64,000 nucleotides of DNA from Plazaster borealis. Taxonomy: Eukaryota > Echinodermata > Asteroidea > Forcipulatida > Labidiasteridae. The stretch lies in the NCBI GenBank assembly GCA_021014325.1, contig CM037467.1:1798001-1862000 (forward strand). The letters are read 5' to 3'. The notes below the pieces were generated by a model, which searched no databases, was not told where the DNA came from, and saw only the letters and a list, made by a program, of their open reading frames with translations. Position numbers and translations under genes: made by a program. Of the stretch, positions 58,661-64,000 are shown one piece after another. The first letter of the stretch is position 1. Every line of letters begins with the position of its first letter.

Positions 58661-59087
58661 CAGCGGCGTAGCCACGGGGGGCCGGGGGGGGGCACCCCAC
58701 AAATTTCCAGTGCCCCCCCCCCCAGGTGCCCCCCCCCCATGAAAAAAATTGCAATAGTGCCCACACAAAAAGAAAGTTAAAAGAATGAAAACAAAACATT
58801 ACAAAACAAAATACATCTGCTATGGTAGGCCTTCATTTACAATAAAGTAAAACAAAACTGTAGTCGTATTCAAAGCCAATAATTATTGTTTCTGTGGGGA
58901 TTGTCGCTATCATCACCGGAAGCGCGCGGCCCACGTGTTGATCAATGCAATGCAGCGGAATGAACAGGGCCCAATTTCATGGCTCTGCTTACCGCGGAAT
59001 TCTGCGCTTACGCCCAGCTGCGTCCTATAGAAATACACACGTTACAATGCGCGTATATGGCAAGCCATATGCCCAATAATTCAATAA

Positions 59088-59703
59088 ACACTGTTTATCA
59101 CCGATAAACACTGTTTTTCGCCGATAAACACTGTTTTTCGACCGATAAACACTGTTTTTCGAGAAAAACTATGTTTATCACTTGATAAACATAGTTTATC
59201 TTGATAAACACTGTTTTTCGCCGATAAACATAGTTTTTCGCCGATAAACAGAGTTTATCGTGATAAACACTGTTTATCGAAAAACTCTGTTTATCGCTTG
59301 ATAAACAGAGTTTTTCGGGGTGATAAACAGAGTTTTTCGATAAACACTGTTTATCAACTGATAAACATAGTTTTTCGAAAAACTGTGTTTATCGGTCGAT
59401 AAACAGAGTTTTTCGATAAACACTGTTTATCACTTGATAAACACAGTTTTTTGATAAACATAGTTTTTCGATAAACACAGTTTTTCGCCGACGCCAAGTG
59501 CTCAATAATTCGATAAACTCTGTTTATCACTTGATAAAGAGTTTTTCGATAAACTCTGTTTATCACTCGATAAACACAGTTTTGGCGATAAACACAGTTT
59601 TTCGCCGACGCCAAATGCTCAATAATTCGATAAACAGTGTTTATCATTCGATAAACAGTGTTTATCATTCGATAAACATAGTTTTTCGATAAACATGGTT
59701 ATA
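59088..59703. repeat. palindrome array 1 (GATAAACA..TGTTTATC units)
   Basis: About 30 units of 16-21 bases, nearly all of the form GATAAACAxxGTTTATC or GATAAACAxxGTTTTTCG with a variable two-base middle (CT, GA, TA, CA). Two copies of TTTTTCGCCGACGCCAA.TGC followed by TCAATAATTCGATAAAC divide it into blocks at about 59481 and 59601. Confidence 0.95.
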
Positions 59704-60602
59704 AAGTCTGCCTCGGGAGGGCGCTGTCCTGCAGATTTGCGCTCAAATTATTGGAGAGTTTGTTGTCGACACGGTGACAGTGTGTCCTATTTCATGAAAT
59801 TAAATGAACATTACAGAATTGGTTTTTGCTAACAAACCAGTTGCTGGCAGTGTAAGCACTTTATATAATCCACCATATACATAAACTGACAAACCTGTAG
59901 AAGTTTGAGATCGATCGGCCATCTGGGTCACGAGAAAATAGTGAAAAACCGATTACACATTTGCATGTGTTATACAATGCATGAATAAAACACTCATGAG
60001 CGATAAACTCCAATCGGAAATTAGTTTTATTTATTTCTCATCAAATATGGCAAATATGGGTTTCCAGTTCCCCGTTTCGGGTTTTCCGTCCTCCCCCTTC
60101 TTACCTAACGTTATTCATCCTGTTATTAGCGCTTGTACGCCGTTGTGTTGGATGTGTAAGGAAATAAATTTCATATCCATATGATTATATTAGTCTACGT
60201 TTTAGGGATGCTGGTAAAATCTGTTAACGATTTTTACCTCTCGAAAGCTCGAAGCATACATGAAACAGGATGAAAAAAGGGGTAACAGGGTAGGATTTGC
60301 AGCCCGTTCGACTCTATTTGGTAGTGGGGCGATTAAAGGCTTCGATAAAGCCACCAAGAGTAGTGCATGTAACAGTAACTTCATGGTTTGCAAACCATTG
60401 AAGTTGTAGACAATTAAGACAATACGGGGAAAATTAATGTTATAAACTGATCAATTTCAACTATTTCGCATGTGACATAGAAATAGTTACACCCGGCGCG
60501 GTATATACCTCGCAGGTACACGTGTATGCCAGCTGCATTGACAAGAGCGCACAGCTCTGCAAGAGCGGGCACTATGGCGCCCTCTTTAGACGGTGTACGA
60601 AT
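59704..60602. other. spacer between the two palindrome arrays
   Basis: Starts GGTTAT and ends ATAACC, continuing the inverted symmetry. 59803-60050 is a truncated E-family MITE (GAACATTACAGAATTGGTTT to TTCTCATCAAATATGG). The remaining ~550 bases show no recognised gene; the longest open frames are about 60 codons and unrecognised. Confidence 0.7.
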
Positions 60603-61128
60603 AACCATGTTTATCGAAAAACTGTGTTTATCGAAAAACAGTGTTTATCAGTCGATAAACAGAGTTTTTTTCGCGATAACTTCTGTTTATCGGCGAAAAA
60701 CAATGCTTATCGAGTGATAAACACAGTTATTCTCAACAAACAGTGTTTATCGACTGATAAACACTGTTTATCTAATTATTGGGCATTTGGCGTCGGCGAA
60801 AAACTGTGTTATCGAAAAACTATGTTTATCAGTTGATAAACAGTGTTTATCGAAAAACTCTGTTTATCACCCCGAAAAACTCTGTTTATCAAGCGATAAA
60901 CAGAGTTTTTCGATAAACAGTGTTTATCAGTTGATAAACAATGTTTATCTCGATAAACTCTGTTTATCGGCGAAAAACTATGTTTATCGGCGAAAAACAG
61001 TGTTTATCAAGATAAACTGTGTTTATCAAATGATAAACATAGTTTTTCTCGAAAAACAGTGTTTATCGGTCGAAAAACAGTGTTTATCGGCGAAAAACAG
61101 TGTTTATCGGTGATAAACAGTGTTTATC
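60603..61128. repeat. palindrome array 2, inverse of array 1
   Basis: About 25 units of CGAAAAACAxxGTTTATC / GATAAACAxxGTTTATCG type, with one TTATTGGGCATTTGGCGTCG block at about 60777 that matches the inverse of the array 1 blocks. Confidence 0.95.
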
Positions 61129-61927
61129 GAATTATTGGGCATATGGCTTGCCATACGCGTAAGCGCCGAATTATTTGGTAAGCAGTACCATGAAATTGGG
61201 CCCAGTTGGTGTGCTGCACGCTACGCTGGTAAACGATAACCAACGGTTCACGTGTATAAACATAAGCCGTTGGTTGCGCGCTGCAAACCATTGATTACTA
61301 CATGCCGGAGAGACCCAGCCTCGCTACCATGGGCAGCGCGCCGTATCGATACATCTCACCACTTCCAGGGTGTATAATCGAGCAAGGCATTCTGGGAAAG
61401 AAAACAAAATGGCGCGGCGAGATCGTACACCATGGGAACGAGGTTGGGAGAGACCAAAAAGTTATGCTACGCGCACGCGCAACGATGGTCCAAATAAACC
61501 AATGTTTTGTACATGAACCGTTGGTTATCGTTACCAGCGATTACGGCGGCGGCCATATTGCTACCGGAAGGCGAGGATTCTGAAAAAAGTGAGATTTTAA
61601 CCTTTTTTGAGGAGTGGATTTTCTGGACCCGCGCCGAGCTCACTGTGAGAACAAAAAACACAATTAGAGCCTAATTTTCGCGAGATCCGGTTTCAAAAGA
61701 GAACTCCAGGTGCATTTAAATGTGAAGGGCAACAAGTTTCTAATATGATTTTGTACATGGCACTCTATGAGGTTCGTGGAGACGATAGCGGATCAAACCT
61801 CATAGTTCTAGGGCTAGGAGTACATGACCCCCACCACTGACACACCCATTCTCCCTGCCCCCCCCACTTGGAAGCAATGCCCCCCCCCCTGTGCCCCCCC
61901 ACCGAAAAATTCCTAGCTACGCCGCTG

Positions 61928-62937
61928 CCGAGTCCCTGTTGTCCGGGGGGGGGGGGGACACCGGACTCGTGTCCTCCATCCAGCACTGATCTTTTTTAAC
62001 CCACAGTCCCAAACGATACATTGCTGGAGACCCCTTGGGTTGGGCTTTCCATCAGTGTCACACTTGTCCAGATCCTTCATTGATGGAGACATGCCATATT
62101 GAACGCTGACTTGTTTTCTCTCGCTTTCTCTTAGCCCCCTGTGTACACAATCCCACTGAATGTCTTTTGAAGAGTAATTAGAGCATCCCCATCGTTTGGG
62201 GGCTAAAGATTGCCGCTGCGGAAAGCCGATAAATTTGACTTTCGGATGCAGCTAGGACTACTGGAGCTAACTGCAGGTAAGGCACCATTATTTCTGGACT
62301 TATGGCCCATCCCAGGAAGCTGCCGTTTTGGGTTTTTTGTGGGGGTTTAGGGGTTTGTTTGTTTTTTTGTGGGGGGATATCATTTAAGGAGGGTGCGCAT
62401 AGTGGGTGAGAGTTCATAGCTCAATGTACAGACACACACCGCCTTCTTTGATCATTGTGGTTTCTATAGGGTTTACCACGGAGAGACACATTGAAGAGAT
62501 TTCTATACTTCGATTCTGTGGTTTATTCTTTCTGGATTATATCAAAACTGACAATAAATTATCAATAGAGGGCGCTATAACAACTCCACAATCATGACGA
62601 CACAGCCCCTTCATTAATTAAATAGTGGCCCTTTTTGCTAACCTGGAACCCAGGAGTAGCCACGCCCCCGTGAGTTTACAACGAATGGTACCCAAACGTG
62701 TTTAATGAAGTTGTTTTTATAAAAGATCAGATAATGATAGGGGGTCAGACTAAAGCCATCACGCGGTCTTTACAGTTTTACGTAAACAACCAACACGAAT
62801 CTGTCGAGTCATGCTGCAGAGAGTGAATGTTTGTTTATCGTCACTCGCACTCGCAATGACTTGACAAAACTCATTGACGCTTGGGGGAAACTTAACTTAA
62901 CATACCTCATTAAGCTCGGAAGTTTTGTTGTAAGAAG
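61928..62937. promoter_or_regulatory. region upstream of the second carbonyl reductase locus
   Basis: No exon was recognised. A TTTTTATAAAAGATC string at about 62714 could be a TATA box some 220 bases before the ATG. Stretches of G/T runs lie at 62330-62380. Confidence 0.35.
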
Positions 62938-62961
62938 ATGTCTTCACCTCGAGTAGCAGTG
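62938..62961 (+). CDS. first exon of a second carbonyl reductase gene (cut by the window end)
   Basis: ATG TCT TCA CCT CGA GTA GCA GTG encodes MSSPRVAV and is followed at once by GTAAGTAAT. Length, phase and sequence match exon 1 of the reductase at 37630 (MGHVRVAV), which continues VTGSNKG in exon 2. The next exon should lie beyond 64000. Without it the assignment rests on eight codons, the splice donor and the position next to a paralogue. Confidence 0.72.
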
Positions 62962-63089
62962 GTAAGTAATTACGACTAACTATAGTTATTAAAAGAAAGG
63001 TCTTTCAATTTTTAATTTGATACCCTTTTTTACCGTCCACGGAGCTCGGTCTAGGACTCGGTCTTGCTCTAGTAACAGTATAGTACAGT

Positions 63090-63460
63090 TGCGATTACTC
63101 CTAGAACTATGACCATGAGGTTCGATCTGCTAGCGTCTCCACCATGTCCACGTACCTCATTTGTCATAGACTAGAGTGACATGTACAAAATCCTATTCGA
63201 AAAACTTTCCCCTTCACGTTTCTCTGCACCTACAGTTATTTTCCCAAACCGGATCTCACCAAAATTAGTGTGTTCCTTTAGCCCACCTTGTTGAGCTGTT
63301 GTGTTGGCTCTCTTTTCACATCGGTCTCATAACACTCACCGATGTTAAAAGAGAGCCATTACAGCTCAATAAGATGGGCTAGTGTTCCTTGAACTCTCAT
63401 CGAGCTCGGCTCGGGTCCAGAAAGTTCATTTTGGCAAACTTAAAAATGCTACATTCTTAC
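63090..63460. mobile_element. fragment of the CAGCGGCGTAGC element with a nested short foldback
   Basis: CTAGAACTATGACCATGAGG, TGTACAAAATCCTATTCGAA and AACCGGATCTCACCAAAATTAGTG match 49690-49835. Within it 63279-63381 is a 103-bp relative of the 29181-30138 foldback (TAGCCCACCTTGTTGAGC to AAGATGGGCTA) flanked by GTGTTCCTT on both sides (63270-63278, 63382-63390). Confidence 0.85.
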
Positions 63461-64000
63461 CGTCACCTAGCTGCCATTCACACCGTGTTATAATCGTAAC
63501 CCTCCAGGTTGGAAGGATGGAGGGTTACGATTATCGCAACTATGGTCCTACCTCTCCACGTTCGACAGAGGTCCGAATTCCTTCACATGATCGTTCGTAC
63601 TACGCCATCACCCCTTTCAACACACTCACCAGTCACAATGTGTAGCACAATATTGTGGCTACAAAGTACAAGTTGTTTCTGTTTGTCCGTTTGTTTGTTT
63701 GTTTTAGGTTTTAGGTTTGTTTGTTTGTTCTATAGGCCTAGTATAATAAGTATTATTTTGAGTATTTATGAGTATGAACTGGTCTTTGACTTTATCTTTA
63801 TTGATGCTGCCCAAAAAGTGTGCACGATTGTTTTATCTTTTTCTAAAATTCTTTATTATTTTAAAATTTGCTATAGACGCTCTGTCTATAGTACTTCACA
63901 GGTATTTTAAGCAGCCTACAGAGACCTTTTTCAAACTATTTTATTTTATTTGACAAGGAGTGTGCGAGAGTTCCGGCTGCCCAATAAAACGTCTGATTTA
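63461..64000. other. intron 1 of the second reductase gene, nothing recognised
   Basis: Contains GTTTGTTTGTTT simple repeats near 63690-63730 and a short inverted repeat AACCCTCC..GGAGGGTT at about 63498-63526. No exon 2 (VTG...) was found. Confidence 0.45.

Larger units (their letters stand above)
58967..61203. mobile_element. 2.24-kb insert with GGGCCCAATTTCATGG ends and two inverted palindrome arrays
   Basis: GGGCCCAATTTCATGGCTCT at the left is mirrored by AGTACCATGAAATTGGGCCC at the right. A subterminal GGCAAGCCATATGCCCAATA is also mirrored. Next come array 1 (59088-59703), a ~900-bp spacer, and array 2 (60603-61128) in inverse order. The flanks give CA or CAG as a possible 2-3 bp target duplication. 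The ends resemble family F hairpins, suggesting a giant member of that family. Confidence 0.85.
58661..61927. mobile_element. 3.27-kb composite: CAGCGGCGTAGC element (inverted relative to 49572-50940) carrying a palindrome-array insert
   Basis: The left part 58661-58966 and right part 61204-61927 are the reverse complement of the outer parts of 49572-50940 (for example CTCGGCGCGGGTCCAGAAAA, CGCACGCGCAACGATGGT, TGATCAACACGTGGGCGCGC). Between them lies a 2.24-kb insert (58967-61203) that the other copy lacks. No 8-bp flanking duplication survives at this locus. Confidence 0.88.

Noticed and set aside
59354..59700. Open frames of about 100 codons with repeated NTVYR/NSVYR peptides on both strands of the palindrome arrays (also 60522-61113)
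   Set aside because: They arise because the 16-21 base palindromes lack stops in some frames. The peptide repeats change frame with unit length and match no protein family.
59088..61128. CRISPR-like array (regular short palindromic repeats)
   Set aside because: Units abut without unique spacers, the sequence is eukaryotic, and there are no cas genes.

Overview
The window is a stretch of nuclear DNA from an animal. Six protein-coding loci can be read from spliced exons with GT/GC-AG borders and matching reading-frame phases. The rest is AT-rich and crowded with short dispersed elements. The genes are of general metazoan type, and the hairpin and TTAA-flanked MITEs, tRNA-derived SINEs and L2-like LINE tails suggest a deuterostome invertebrate. 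An echinoderm, perhaps a sea star, is my best guess; the species cannot be proved from the sequence. I see nothing prokaryotic.

Layout. (1) 523-24565, + strand: the 3' half of MMADHC (cobalamin trafficking, CblD protein). Its last intron is 21.4 kb long and contains, on the opposite strand, an intronless-CDS TRIM-type filamin/NHL protein (9397-11430). (2) 28248-34490, + strand: a three-exon gene of 797 codons that joins a THAP zinc finger to a DDE transposase-like domain lacking most catalytic residues, so probably a domesticated transposase. It has a TATA-type promoter and a uORF. (3) 37630-46400, + strand: a complete six-exon carbonyl reductase (CBR1-like SDR, 290 aa). A second copy begins at 62938, where only its eight-codon first exon is visible. 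(4) 46698-52184, - strand: a neuronal calcium sensor of the hippocalcin/neurocalcin type (190 aa, three exons), tail to tail with the reductase and using a GC-AG first intron. (5) 53406-57524, - strand: a two-exon type II membrane protein with a DUF3431 domain (269 aa). Loci 4 and 5 lie on the opposite strand between the two carbonyl reductase loci.

Between and inside the genes lie about 40 MITE copies, five families of which have TTAA ends. There are also hairpin elements ending in GGGCCCAATTTCAT, at least four SINE families, several dead LINE 3' ends, three minisatellites, a 958-bp foldback element with a perfect 10-bp target duplication, and a 1.37-kb element with hAT-type features and a perfect 8-bp target duplication.

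The most unusual structure is at 58661-61927. A second copy of the hAT-type element carries a 2.2-kb insert made of two facing arrays of tiny palindromes built on GATAAACA..TGTTTATC. The 49.6-kb copy supplies the empty site, so the insertion can be read directly from this window. I know of no described family that matches it.

Genes were assigned by reading translated exons and recalling family motifs, without any database search. Repeat limits are accurate to a few bases where TTAA or target duplications are visible and are approximate elsewhere.
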